DNA of 64,000 nucleotides from Pseudomonas sp. SCA2728.1_7 (GTDB lineage: Bacteria > Pseudomonadota > Gammaproteobacteria > Pseudomonadales > Pseudomonadaceae). A program made the translations under genes and the position numbers. Below, one piece after another: positions 45,475 to 53,539 of this stretch. The stretch spans positions 310,001 to 374,000 of the forward strand of contig NZ_CP073104.1 in the NCBI RefSeq assembly GCF_018138145.1, written 5' to 3'. Position 1 is the first letter of the stretch. The number at the start of each line of letters is the position of its first letter. The notes under the pieces are model-generated. The model was not told the origin of the DNA, ran no database searches, and worked only from the letters and a program-made list of their open reading frames with translations.

Positions 45475-46596
45475 ATGTCGACTCGTCGTGAGTTCATCAA
45501 ACAAGTCACGGTCGCCGCCGGTGTCGGCGCGGCATTTATGGGTCTTGGCCTGTCGCCGGGCAAAGTATTCGCCGCTGCCCAAGGTCGCTGGTTCATGCCC
45601 GACGAGGGCGATAAACATGAGCGCGCCTACATCGCTTTCGGCGCGCAGGACGCGATTTGGGAAGACTTCACCGAAGACGTCCAGGAAGCGCTCGGTCGTA
45701 TCGCCCGCGCCATCGCCCGGTTCGAGCCGGTTACCGTGTTCTGCCGCAAGAACGAGCGCAGCATCGCCGAAGAATTTTGCGGTACGCGCAATATCACTTA
45801 CGTCACTGCCGGGCTGGATGACATCTGGATGCGCGACATCGGCGCCAACTTCGTCATCGACGACAAGGGTGGCCTGGGCGCGGTGGACTTCAACTTCAAC
45901 GGTTGGGGTGGCAAACAGCAGCACGGTAAAGACTCGAAGATCGCCGCACTGGTCGCCGACGACGCGCAAGCCACGTACATCCGCACCGATCTGGTGGGCG
46001 AGGGCGGTGGCATCGAGGTCGACGGTCACGGCACCGGGATCATGACCGAGAGCAGCTGGATCAACCGCAACCGCAATCCGGACTGGAGCAAGGCCGATGT
46101 CGAAGCTGAACTGAAGGAGCGTCTGGGCCTGCGCAAAATCATTTGGCTGCCGGGGATCAAGGGCAAGGACATCACCGACGCTCACGTCGATTTCTACGCG
46201 CGTTTCATCAAGCCCGGCGTGGTGATTGCCAACCTCGACACCGACCCTGAATCCTACGATCACAAGGTCACCCAGGCGCACCTGGAAATCCTCAAGAACG
46301 CCACCGATGCCGACGGCCGCAAGCTGCAGGTCCACACGATGTCGCCGCCGCTGAAACCGCGCAAAAGCAAGTTCAACCAGAACAACTCGGACTTTGCCGC
46401 CGGTTACATCAATTACTTCGTGATCAACGGCGCGATCATCGCCCCGGAGTTCGGCGATAAAGCGGCAGACAAAAAGGCTTTCGATCTGTTGTCGCAACTG
46501 TATCCGGATCGCGAAATCGTCCAGCTCAACATTGATGCAATCGCCGCCGGTGGCGGTGGAATTCACTGCGTCACCAGCCATCAACCACAGGCGTGA
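45475..46596 (+). CDS. Second agmatine deiminase, Tat-exported
   Basis: 373 residues of the same fold as the gene at 42358, with catalytic C365 (AAGGGGIHCVTSHQPQ) and DDIWMRDIGANFV, FNGWGGKQQ, EGGGIEVDGHGTGIMTESSWINRNRNP. It differs in starting MSTRREFIKQVTVAAGVGAAFMGLGLSPGKVFAAA: a twin-arginine signal (TRREFIK plus hydrophobic stretch and A-A-A cleavage). It should therefore act in the periplasm on external agmatine. It follows the binding-protein gene by 46 bp, in the same direction. Confidence 0.9.
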   Translation: MSTRREFIKQVTVAAGVGAAFMGLGLSPGKVFAAAQGRWFMPDEGDKHERAYIAFGAQDAIWEDFTEDVQEALGRIARAIARFEPVTVFCRKNERSIAEEFCGTRNITYVTAGLDDIWMRDIGANFVIDDKGGLGAVDFNFNGWGGKQQHGKDSKIAALVADDAQATYIRTDLVGEGGGIEVDGHGTGIMTESSWINRNRNPDWSKADVEAELKERLGLRKIIWLPGIKGKDITDAHVDFYARFIKPGVVIANLDTDPESYDHKVTQAHLEILKNATDADGRKLQVHTMSPPLKPRKSKFNQNNSDFAAGYINYFVINGAIIAPEFGDKAADKKAFDLLSQLYPDREIVQLNIDAIAAGGGGIHCVTSHQPQA

Positions 46597-46646
46597 TTGA
46601 CTCTTTGGCGGATCAAGCCAACTATCGGCGCACAACAACATGACCG

Positions 46647-47672
46647 ATGGACCACAACTTGATCGAACGACGCCAATTCAGCGGAGGCATGAAGGGGAAA
46701 AACCTCCGCTATCTGAATGAGCAAGGCGCGGATGACACGCGCCTGACCCGCACCGGTTTTCTGCTGCTCGAACACTTTTCACTGCCGGCCTTTACCCAGG
46801 CACTGGATACGGTTGTCACCACTAATCTGCTGCGTCCGGGGTTGTTTTCTTCGCGCACGTTTGGCCTGGGCGACGGCGAAGTCATCAGTGATCTGGGGCT
46901 GGTTATTCGTCCTGATGCACGACTGGATCTGGCTGCGCTTCAGCAACTGGATCTGCTGGTGGTGTGTGGCGGGTATCGCACCGAACTGCGCGCGAGTGAT
47001 GAGTTCATCGGCTTGCTCAGATCGGCAGCGGAGCGCGGCATCTCGCTCGCCGGGTTATGGAATGGCTCGTGGTTTCTCGGCCGCGCCGGGTTGCTCGATG
47101 GCTACCGCTGCGCGATCCACCCGGAGCACCGCCCGGCGCTGACCGAGATCGCCAAAGCCACCCACGTCAGCAGTGAGCCCTATGTGATTGATCGCGACCG
47201 CCTGACGGCGTCGAGCCCGTCCGGCGCCTTCCACATGGCATTGGACTGGATCAAGGGCTTGCACGGCAAAGCCTTGGTCGAGGGCATCGAAGATATTCTG
47301 GCTTTTGAGGAATCGCGCTACCGGCGAATCAAACCGGATGAAAACATCTGCGTCAGTGCGCCGTTGCGTGAAGTGGTGAAGCTGATGGATGCCAATCTGG
47401 AGGAACCGCTGGAGCTGGAGCAACTGGCGGTGTACGCCGGACGGTCACGTCGCCAGTTGGAGCGCTTGTTCAAGGAACAACTGGGCACCACGCCGCAGCG
47501 CTATTACCTGGAACTGCGCATCACCGAAGCACGACGGTTGCTGCAACACACCGAGCTTTCACAAGTGGAAGTGCTGGTCGCGTGCGGCTTCGTTTCCCCA
47601 AGCCATTTCAGCAAATGCTACAGCTCATATTTCGGCTACAGACCTTCCAAAGAAAAACGGCTGGTCAAGTAA
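46647..47672 (+). CDS. GlxA-type AraC-family regulator with DJ-1/PfpI domain
   Basis: 341 residues. The N-terminal about 190 is a DJ-1/PfpI (class I glutamine amidotransferase-like) domain with DLLVVCGGYRTEL and SLAGLWNGSWFLGRAG, where the usual nucleophile Cys of that fold reads Trp-Asn, so it is a ligand sensor, not an enzyme. The C-terminal AraC domain (about 235-335) has two helix-turn-helix motifs (LEQLAVYAGRSRRQLERLF; VEVLVACGFVSPSHFSKCYSSYFGYRP). GlxA/ArgR-like regulators often control arginine, agmatine or betaine genes, fitting its place 50 bp after the exported deiminase. Confidence 0.88.
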   Translation: MDHNLIERRQFSGGMKGKNLRYLNEQGADDTRLTRTGFLLLEHFSLPAFTQALDTVVTTNLLRPGLFSSRTFGLGDGEVISDLGLVIRPDARLDLAALQQLDLLVVCGGYRTELRASDEFIGLLRSAAERGISLAGLWNGSWFLGRAGLLDGYRCAIHPEHRPALTEIAKATHVSSEPYVIDRDRLTASSPSGAFHMALDWIKGLHGKALVEGIEDILAFEESRYRRIKPDENICVSAPLREVVKLMDANLEEPLELEQLAVYAGRSRRQLERLFKEQLGTTPQRYYLELRITEARRLLQHTELSQVEVLVACGFVSPSHFSKCYSSYFGYRPSKEKRLVK

Positions 47673-47691
47673 CCCAAGCCGTTACCCACCT

Positions 47692-47911
47692 GAATTCACC
47701 TCGAAATCCCACGTCGGCGTACCTCCCCCAAACACCCCGGTCAGTCCCCTCTCCCTCTGGGAGAGGGCTAGGGTGAGGGAATTGGTTGCAGTGGTCCCCA
47801 ATTGTTTCCTCACCTGAGTTCACCTCGGTATCCCACGTCGGCGTACCTCTCCCAAACACCACGGTCAGTCCCCTCTCCCTCTGGGAGAGGGCTAGGGTGA
47901 GGGGCTTTTAA
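47692..47911. repeat. Tandem repeat array, two units
   Basis: Two copies (124-bp period) of CACCTCGRWATCCCACGTCGGCGTACCTC...GGTCAGTCCCCTCTCCCTCTGGGAGAGGGCTAGGGTGAGGG, at about 47697 and 47821. The palindromic ends are perfect. It is the fourth member of the array family in this window. Confidence 0.8.
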
Positions 47912-48059
47912 ACGCCATCACCCACACACGTTTAACTTACACGCACTGTTACGCCATAACGGCTACAACACCTTGCGCCGTTGCCTACGCGTACGCCAGA
48001 ATCCGCCGGCTTACGCGCCTTGAGGCGGGCTGTATCGTTTCCCTGTCACTGCAAAACAG

Positions 48060-48235
48060 TGATCGGGTTTGGTAGCCCGTTTTCTAAGCGTTATGCGCCG
48101 CTATATGCAGTCTCTTTTCGGGGCTCGGTTTTTTATGGTGGCCATGCGTGGGGCTCCTTCGGGAGCGCCGGGGTTTACTCGCTTAGACCGGTCTACCAAC
48201 CTGCGCAATGGTCACCACCTCGTTTGGTAGCGTGA
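48060..48235 (+). ncRNA. C4-antisense-RNA-like structured leader
   Basis: GGGTTTGGTAGCCC, then GGGCTCGGTTTTTTATGGTGG with a GCTCC-UUCG-GGAGC tetraloop hairpin (48153-48166), then GGTCTACCAACCTGC, resembles the C4 antisense RNA region seen in temperate phages. CTACCAA (48193-48199) can pair with either TTGGTAG at 48069 or TTGGTAG at 48224, so the two pairings exclude each other, as in C4 control. It directly precedes the 48274 gene. Assignment is by recalled motif and not by covariance search. Confidence 0.5.
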
Positions 48236-48273
48236 GTGATGGCTCCTTATTTTTTGCTAAGCGAGTGTCATCT

Positions 48274-48639
48274 ATGTTCAAAATTACGCCAAACCCGCCA
48301 GAAACCGATCCAATCCCCTACGACGCCGCGCTCGAGCCTCAAAACATCAAAGAGGCCACCGACCGCGCGATCAACTTCTACCTCAATCCTTCCGCGCTGA
48401 AGACTTCAATACCCACCCGCAAGACCGGCAAGATCTACCTGATCGACCCCACAGTAGATAACGAAACCCTGCTCGTCGAAGCCACTGAAACATTGTCCTC
48501 CGCCACTGACATGGCCCGGGAACTCGCCGATTCGATTGACCCTTCACAGCGCAAAAAGATGCTGATCCTGCAACAGGTGATCATGCTCAGCGAGCTGGTG
48601 GTCGGCCGAGTTCTGGATAACCAGCGCTTGCCGCACTAG
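48274..48639 (+). CDS. DUF6124/DUF3077-type small protein
   Basis: 121 residues (MFKITPNPPETDPIPYDAALEP...). The N-terminal MFKxTPNPPETDP and the middle ESDLVEATETLSSATDMARELADSID-like helix are recognisable from a pseudomonad family named DUF6124 or DUF3077; the domain name is from memory. Function unknown. It is a paralogue of the gene at 48761, sharing residues spaced across both (TDPxxP, AATDRAINxYL, LILQQVIMLSELVVGRVLD / LLGIAQVVMLGELAVNKALD). It sits behind the C4-like leader, so its expression may be RNA-controlled. Confidence 0.7.
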   Translation: MFKITPNPPETDPIPYDAALEPQNIKEATDRAINFYLNPSALKTSIPTRKTGKIYLIDPTVDNETLLVEATETLSSATDMARELADSIDPSQRKKMLILQQVIMLSELVVGRVLDNQRLPH

Positions 48640-48654
48640 TCGCGATGCGGATGG

Positions 48655-48745
48655 GTGAGGGGGCGTGCCCCCCTCATTTGCACAGAAGCGTCCGCGAACG
48701 CGGCGCTTCACGCCTTCTATCAAAAGAACCTGTAGCGGTTCTTGT
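48655..48745 (+). promoter_or_regulatory. Structured leader of the second DUF6124-type gene
   Basis: Three stem-loops: GAGGGGG-CGTG-CCCCCCTC (about 48657-48676), GAAGCG...CGCTTC with an inner CCGC-GAAC-GCGG stem (48685-48709), and AAGAACC-TGTAGC-GGTTCTT (48724-48743), 18 nt before the ATG at 48761. The first may be a terminator for the preceding gene. Confidence 0.45.
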
Positions 48746-48760
48746 CTGGAGTTTCAGTTG

Positions 48761-49117
48761 ATGTCTCAGCCACCCGAACCACCGGTCACCGACCTGGTGT
48801 CCCCGTACGCATCGCCCAATTCAAGAAAACTGCACGAAGCGGCAGAACGGGCGCTCGACCATTACCTTTTGCCTGCCGCGATCATGGCCACACCCTATAC
48901 GCCAAACGCTCTGTTCATGGCCAACCCGCAAGCCGACACCGAGGCGTTGCTGACCAACGCTTGCGGATCCCTGGCGTCCGCCTCGGTGATGCTCGGCAAT
49001 TTTGCCGGGATGCTGGAGGGCGCAAATCGTCATACGCTGCTGGGCATTGCGCAAGTGGTCATGTTGGGGGAGTTGGCGGTGAACAAAGCGTTGGATCTGG
49101 TTGTGCCAACCGAGTGA
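48761..49117 (+). CDS. DUF6124/DUF3077-type small protein, paralogue
   Basis: 118 residues from the ATG at 48761, with TGGAG upstream. MSQPPEPPVTDLVSPYASPNSRKLHEAAERALDHYLLP gives the family's N-terminal motif; the C-terminal LGIAQVVMLGELAVNKALDLVVP matches its neighbour. Tandem duplication with divergence. A soluble helical protein with no known role. Confidence 0.7.
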   Translation: MSQPPEPPVTDLVSPYASPNSRKLHEAAERALDHYLLPAAIMATPYTPNALFMANPQADTEALLTNACGSLASASVMLGNFAGMLEGANRHTLLGIAQVVMLGELAVNKALDLVVPTE

Positions 49118-49159
49118 TCGTGCACGTTAGTCGGGGTTGAGGGTGTCTGGTCGGGCGTG

Positions 49160-49224
49160 ATCGCGAGCAGGCTCACTCCTACAAGGGGAACGCATTTCAA
49201 ATGTAGGAGTGAGCCTGCTCGCGA
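49160..49224. repeat. REP palindrome pair
   Basis: ATCGCGAGCAGGCTCACTCCTACA faces TGTAGGAGTGAGCCTGCTCGCGA, the same REP family as the ppk2 pair, between two gene ends. Confidence 0.8.
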
Positions 49225-49286
49225 TGGCGTCCGTTCAGGCAAAGCATCTGCAAAAGGTGACCATCCCTCCACCCTCAAATAATCAA

Positions 49287-49318
49287 GCAGTCAGCCTGAG
49301 CGGCTGACTGCCTTTTTG
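49287..49318. terminator. Bidirectional terminator
   Basis: GCAGTCAGCC-TGAGC-GGCTGACTGC is a perfect 10-bp stem, followed by CTTTTTGTTT on plus and CTTGATTATTTG on minus. It separates the convergent 48761 gene and the hydrolase. Confidence 0.85.
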
Positions 49319-49321
49319 TTT

Positions 49322-50350
49322 CTACAGCTGATCCGCATCAATCACCGCTTTGGCAAACGCCTGCGGATCTTCCTGCGGCAGGTTGTGCCCGATCCCGCCA
49401 TTGATCAAGCGGAACTGATATTTGCCGGTAAAGCGCTTGGCGTAATCCTCCGGCGCCGGGTGCGGCGCACCGTTGGCATCGCCTTCAAGGGTGATGGTCG
49501 GCACGCTGATCGACGGCGCGGTGGCGAGTTTCTGCTCCAGCGCGGCGTATTTCGCTTCACCCTGAACCAGGCCCAGACGCCAGCGGTAATTGAACACGGT
49601 GATGTCGACGTGATCAGGGTTCTCCAGCGCTTTGGCGCTGCGGTCGAACGTGGCGTCGTCGAATTTCCACTGCGGCGAAGCGGTCTGCCAGATCAGCTTG
49701 GCGAAATCATGGGTGTTCTTCTCATACCCGGCACGGCCACGGTCCGTCGCGAAGTAGAACTGGTACCACCACTGCAACTCAGCCTTGGGCGGCAGCGGGT
49801 TTTGCCCGGCGGCCTGATTGCCGATCAGATAACCGCTGACCGACACCAGAGCCTTCACCCGCTCTGGCCACAGCGCCGAGACGATGTCCGCCGAACGCGC
49901 GCCCCAGTCATAACCGCCGAGCACCGCTTGCTTGATCTTCAGCGCATCCATGAAGTCGATCACATCACTGGCCAGCGCCGCCGGTTGACCGTTACGCAGG
50001 GTGTCTTTGGAAAGGAACTGCGTATCGCCATAACCCCGCGCATACGGCATCAACACCCGATAACCCTTGGCCGCCAGCAACGGTGCGACTTGGTCGTAGC
50101 TGTGAATGTCGTAGGGCCAGCCGTGCAACAGGATCACCACCGGGCCGTCGGCGGGACCGGTTTCGGCGTAGGCGACGTCGAGCACGCCGGCCTTCACATG
50201 CTTGAGCGGGCCGAAAGGCGAGGGCGCGGAATAGCTGACGGCCGCAGGCTCATTGGTTTGCGCTTGAGTAGAGCCAAAAGCGCTGAACAACGACAAAGCC
50301 AGAATCGACAAACCGAACGCGGTTTTGCGGGTGTGCAGTGCCATCTTCAT
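49322..50350 (-). CDS. Exported alpha/beta hydrolase (epoxide-hydrolase type)
   Basis: 342 residues from the ATG at 50350 (GGAGA at 7 nt). A signal peptide (TAFGLSILALSLFSAFGSTQA) precedes the fold: LLHGWPYDIHSYD (HGWP oxyanion hole), the nucleophile Asp in AVLGGYDWGARSAD, and the His in NGGIGHNLPQEDP. The D-x-W-G nucleophile and a C-terminal His define the epoxide hydrolase/haloalkane dehalogenase branch. Export is unusual for that family. Substrate unknown. The 319 bp upstream to the tRNA shows nothing but a weak symmetrical sequence around 50490. Confidence 0.85.
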   Translation of the reverse strand: MKMALHTRKTAFGLSILALSLFSAFGSTQAQTNEPAAVSYSAPSPFGPLKHVKAGVLDVAYAETGPADGPVVILLHGWPYDIHSYDQVAPLLAAKGYRVLMPYARGYGDTQFLSKDTLRNGQPAALASDVIDFMDALKIKQAVLGGYDWGARSADIVSALWPERVKALVSVSGYLIGNQAAGQNPLPPKAELQWWYQFYFATDRGRAGYEKNTHDFAKLIWQTASPQWKFDDATFDRSAKALENPDHVDITVFNYRWRLGLVQGEAKYAALEQKLATAPSISVPTITLEGDANGAPHPAPEDYAKRFTGKYQFRLINGGIGHNLPQEDPQAFAKAVIDADQL

Positions 50351-50669
50351 GGTGACGTCTCCTTTGCGAGCCTTTGGCCAAGGGTTCTGAATGAACACCT
50401 GAAACCTTGAGTGCATTTGAGCGCGGAGAGGTATCTGGCCTGTGTCGAAGAACGGCTTTATCGAAAGTCGATGTGTCGCGGTGGGGTTCGTACACAGTGT
50501 GATACACGGCAGCGAAACCGACTCACCACGGACCTTATTCAAGCCAAAATAATAAGTCGCTGTTTTAAAACAAAAAATATTTCACTTCGCGCTTCCCAAA
50601 GCCAAAAAACCTTGGTAAATTGCGCCCCGTTCTCACAGCGAACCTAACGAAGTAGCTGGAAAGAGCAGT

Positions 50670-50744
50670 AGGGGCGTCGCCAAGCGGTAAGGCAGCAGGT
50701 TTTGATCCTGCCATGCGTTGGTTCGAATCCAGCCGCCCCTGCCA
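50670..50744 (+). tRNA. tRNA-Gln (anticodon TTG)
   Basis: 75 nt. Acceptor AGGGGCG pairs with CGCCCCT; D arm GCCAAGCGGTAAGGC; anticodon stem GCAGG/CCTGC with loop TTTTGAT reading TTG; T arm TTGGTTCGAATCCAG; a 3' GCCA tail is encoded. Followed by a strong terminator. Confidence 0.95.
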
Positions 50745-50756
50745 TATTCAAAAAAA

Positions 50757-50789
50757 ACGCCAACTTCGCAAGAAGTTGGCGTTTTTTTA
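50757..50789 (+). terminator. tRNA terminator
   Basis: ACGCCAACTT-CGCAAG-AAGTTGGCGT is a perfect 10-bp stem, then TTTTTTT, 12 bp after the tRNA. Confidence 0.9.
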
Positions 50790-50858
50790 TGCCTGCGATT
50801 TGGCCTGGTTTGGTACAGCAGGCGTGCGCGGCGCCGAAGCACCGCGCACGCCAACCAC

Positions 50859-52847
50859 TCAATGCGGTGCGCGCGGAATGGTTTTCATCAGGTCTTCGGG
50901 GCTGATGTGGCCGACCACGCTGCCCGGTTGCGGCAGGTTGAGGATGTGGCCTTTCATCTTGCCGATGATGTGCATTTCGCACGGCTTGCAATCGAACTTC
51001 AGCGTCAGCACTTCATCGCCGTGGATCAACTGCATCGGCGCGACTTTGGTGCGCACGCCGGTTACGCCTTTCGCCTGTTTCGGGCACAGGTTGAAGGAGA
51101 AGCGCAGGCAGTGCTTGGTGATCATCACCGGCACTTCGCCCGGCTCTTCGTGTGCTTCGTACGCCGCGTCGATCAGCTTCACGCCGTGACGGTGGTAGAA
51201 GTCGCGCGCCTTCTGGTTGTAGACGTTGGCGAGGAAGGTCAGGTGTGAATCCGGGTACACCGGCGGCGGGCTGGTTTCGGCTTTACGGCCGCCACGCGGG
51301 TGCGCAGCGACACGGGCGGCAGTCAGGGCTTCGATCACTTCACGGCGCAGCGACTTGAGCTGCGAGTTAGGGATGAAGAACGCCTGAGGCGCATCCAGCT
51401 TGATGTCGGTGGCGTGGTACTGCGTGGTGCCGAGCTGGCCGAGCAGATCGCGCAACTGTTCCAGCGCTTGCTCAGGCTTGTTGGCCACACCGAACGGACC
51501 GGGCAGGGTGACGCTGGCACTGATGCCTTCTTCGCTGGTGGCGGTCACTTCCAGCTGTTCTTCACGCAAACGAGCGAACCAGCTCAGGGCGACGCGACGT
51601 TCTGACGAAGTCTTCTGCAGCGCCTGTTGCCAGTTGTGATCGAGGTTGCGATTCAACGGATGATTGGGGCGCAACTTGTACAGGCCTTCGGGCATTTCGT
51701 TCGGCTCGACGCGATAGCGGTAGCGCTTCTCGCCGTCTTCTTCGAACTCGCCTTTGGCTTCAGCGATGTTGGCGCGGAAACCGACCACTTCGCGCTTCAC
51801 CAGCACGTTCAAGCCATCGCCATTGGACAGCGGCTCGTGGGTCACGACCTGCATGTCACGTTTGCCGACTTTCTCGACGGTGCCGACCGGCAGACCGGTG
51901 AAGGTCGGCGAGTCGAAGGCGCCGATGTCGATCTTGCGATCGGTGACGAAGTAGTCGGTGCTGCCACGGTGGAAGGTCTTTTCCGGATCGGGCAGGAAGA
52001 AGTGCGCGGTGCGGCCGCTGGAGGCGCGGGCCAGGTCCGGGCGGTCTTCGAGTACGTCGTCGAGTCGCTGGCGGTAATAGGCGGTGATGTTCTTCACATA
52101 ACCCATGTCCTTGTAGCGACCTTCGATCTTGAACGAACGCACACCGGCTTCAACCAATGCGCGGATGTTGGCGCTCTGGTTGTTGTCTTTCATCGACAGC
52201 AGGTGTTTTTCGTAGGCGATCACGCCACCCTTTTCATCTTTGAGGGTGTACGGCAAACGGCAGGCTTGCGAGCAGTCGCCACGGTTGGCGCTGCGCCCGG
52301 TCTGCGCGTGGGAAATGTTGCACTGGCCGGAGAAGGCCACGCACAACGCGCCATGGATGAAGAATTCGATGGCGGCGTCGGTTTCGTCGGCGATCGAGCG
52401 GATTTCCTGCAGGTTCAGCTCTCGGGCCAGAACAAGTTGCGAGAAGCCTGCCTGATCAAGGAACTTCGCTCGCTCCAGCGTACGAATGTCGGTTTGCGTC
52501 GAGGCGTGCAGCTCGATCGGCGGAATGTCCAGCTCCATCACGCCCAGATCCTGAACGATCAGCGCGTCGACACCAGCGTCGTACAACTGATGGATCAGCT
52601 TGCGCGCCGGCTCCAGTTCGTTGTCGTGCAGGATGGTGTTGATGGTGGTGAAAATGCGCGCGTGATACTTGCGGGCAAATTCCACCAGTTCAGCGATTTC
52701 GCCAACTTCGTTGCAGGCGTTGTGGCGCGCGCCGAAGCTCGGGCCGCCGATGTACACGGCGTCGGCGCCGTGCAGGATCGCCTCACGGGCGATGGCGACA
52801 TCGCGGGCAGGGCTGAGCAATTCCAGGTGATGCTTGGGCAAGGACAT
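50859..52847 (-). CDS. rlhA: 23S rRNA 5-hydroxycytidine C2501 synthase RlhA (U32 family)
   Basis: 662 residues from the ATG at 52847; reading on upstream only translates a REP repeat. The sequence follows E. coli YdcP/RlhA closely from memory: HHLELLSPARDVAIAREAILHGADAVYIGGPSFGARHNA, HASTQTDIRTLERAKFL, QCNISHAQTGRSANRGDCSQACRLPYTLKDEKG, and the C-terminal YDAAYEAHEEPGEVPVMITKHCLRFSFNLCPKQ-like segment. The four Cys (QCN, DCSQAC, and HCLRF...LCPKQ) form the U32 iron-sulfur site. RlhA hydroxylates a cytidine in 23S rRNA using prephenate-derived chemistry. Length and the C-terminal domain favour RlhA over the shorter TrhP (YegQ). Confidence 0.9.
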   Translation of the reverse strand: MSLPKHHLELLSPARDVAIAREAILHGADAVYIGGPSFGARHNACNEVGEIAELVEFARKYHARIFTTINTILHDNELEPARKLIHQLYDAGVDALIVQDLGVMELDIPPIELHASTQTDIRTLERAKFLDQAGFSQLVLARELNLQEIRSIADETDAAIEFFIHGALCVAFSGQCNISHAQTGRSANRGDCSQACRLPYTLKDEKGGVIAYEKHLLSMKDNNQSANIRALVEAGVRSFKIEGRYKDMGYVKNITAYYRQRLDDVLEDRPDLARASSGRTAHFFLPDPEKTFHRGSTDYFVTDRKIDIGAFDSPTFTGLPVGTVEKVGKRDMQVVTHEPLSNGDGLNVLVKREVVGFRANIAEAKGEFEEDGEKRYRYRVEPNEMPEGLYKLRPNHPLNRNLDHNWQQALQKTSSERRVALSWFARLREEQLEVTATSEEGISASVTLPGPFGVANKPEQALEQLRDLLGQLGTTQYHATDIKLDAPQAFFIPNSQLKSLRREVIEALTAARVAAHPRGGRKAETSPPPVYPDSHLTFLANVYNQKARDFYHRHGVKLIDAAYEAHEEPGEVPVMITKHCLRFSFNLCPKQAKGVTGVRTKVAPMQLIHGDEVLTLKFDCKPCEMHIIGKMKGHILNLPQPGSVVGHISPEDLMKTIPRAPH

Positions 52848-52951
52848 AGTTTTTTTAGTCAGGCTGTCACGGTTAGGCGCGCATTCTACCCGTGAAACGC
52901 GCGCCCGGCACGCCCGTGCTGCCCGATGGCAGCTGACACTGCACAACCCCC

Positions 52952-53043
52952 GGTGGGAGCGAGCCTGCTCGCGAAGGGGCCAGCACATTCAGCATCAATG
53001 GCGCATGAACTGAAGCCTTCGCGAGCAGGCTCGCTCCCACAGG
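52952..53043. repeat. REP palindrome pair
   Basis: GGTGGGAGCGAGCCTGCTCGCGAAGGGG and its inverse CGCGAGCAGGCTCGCTCCCACAGG sit about 50 bp apart, between rlhA's upstream region and the RidA stop. Confidence 0.8.
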
Positions 53044-53059
53044 GCTTGGCGGTGTGAAG

Positions 53060-53440
53060 TCAGGCCTTGGCGGCCATCGCAGTCACTTCCACGCGCATCC
53101 CTTCAACCGCCAACGACGCCACACCTACCGCCGCACGCACCGGCCAAGGCTTGGCGAAGTAGCGCTTGTACACCTCGTTGAATGCCGCGCGATCAGCCAT
53201 GTCGGTCAGGTAAATGGTCAGGTGCATGACCCGGTCCATCGAGCTGCCGGCGCGTTCCAGCGCAACTTTCAACGCTTGCAGGGTGCATTCGCTTTGCAGG
53301 GTGATATCGCCCAGTTCCAGGCTGCCGTCGGCACGGGTCGGGATTTGCGTGGACATCATGATCCCGTTGAACGTGGTGACGTCCGACGAAATCGAGTCTG
53401 CGTCCGGATCGGGGGTAAAGGTGATGTCTTGGTTAGCCAT
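53060..53440 (-). CDS. RidA-family protein
   Basis: 126 residues: Rid fold with TFNGIMMSTQIPTRADGSLELGDITLQSECTLQALKVALERAGSSMDRVMHLTIYLTDMADRAAFNEVYKRYFAKPWPVRAAVGVASLAVEGMRVEVTAMAAKA. The conserved catalytic Arg of the RidA family is present in the WPVRAAVGV segment. It would deaminate reactive enamine/imine intermediates. It stands alone behind a REP pair, before a GST. Confidence 0.88.
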   Translation of the reverse strand: MANQDITFTPDPDADSISSDVTTFNGIMMSTQIPTRADGSLELGDITLQSECTLQALKVALERAGSSMDRVMHLTIYLTDMADRAAFNEVYKRYFAKPWPVRAAVGVASLAVEGMRVEVTAMAAKA

Positions 53441-53539
53441 GCGGATCCCTTGTCTGAGCGAGTAAATCGCGCCAGTTTACAGATTCACGGCTAACGGACA
53501 AATGATCAGCCGCCACCGCAGTGAAAGCGTAGAGGGCGA

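Noticed and set aside
47981..48235. An 84-residue open frame over the C4-like leader (and a 54-residue overlapping frame from 48239)
   Set aside because: Composition matches structured non-coding RNA; no ribosome-binding site and no recognised family, so treated as leader.
50480..50510. GTACACAGTGTGATACAC symmetric motif upstream of the epoxide-hydrolase-type gene
   Set aside because: Short, imperfect symmetry and no regulator beside it; too weak to list as a site.
50670..50744. tRNA-Gln as an attachment site of the right-hand island
   Set aside because: Core genes (rlhA, RidA, GST, LysR, cupin) lie between it and the island, and no tRNA 3'-end repeat was seen near 56 kb.
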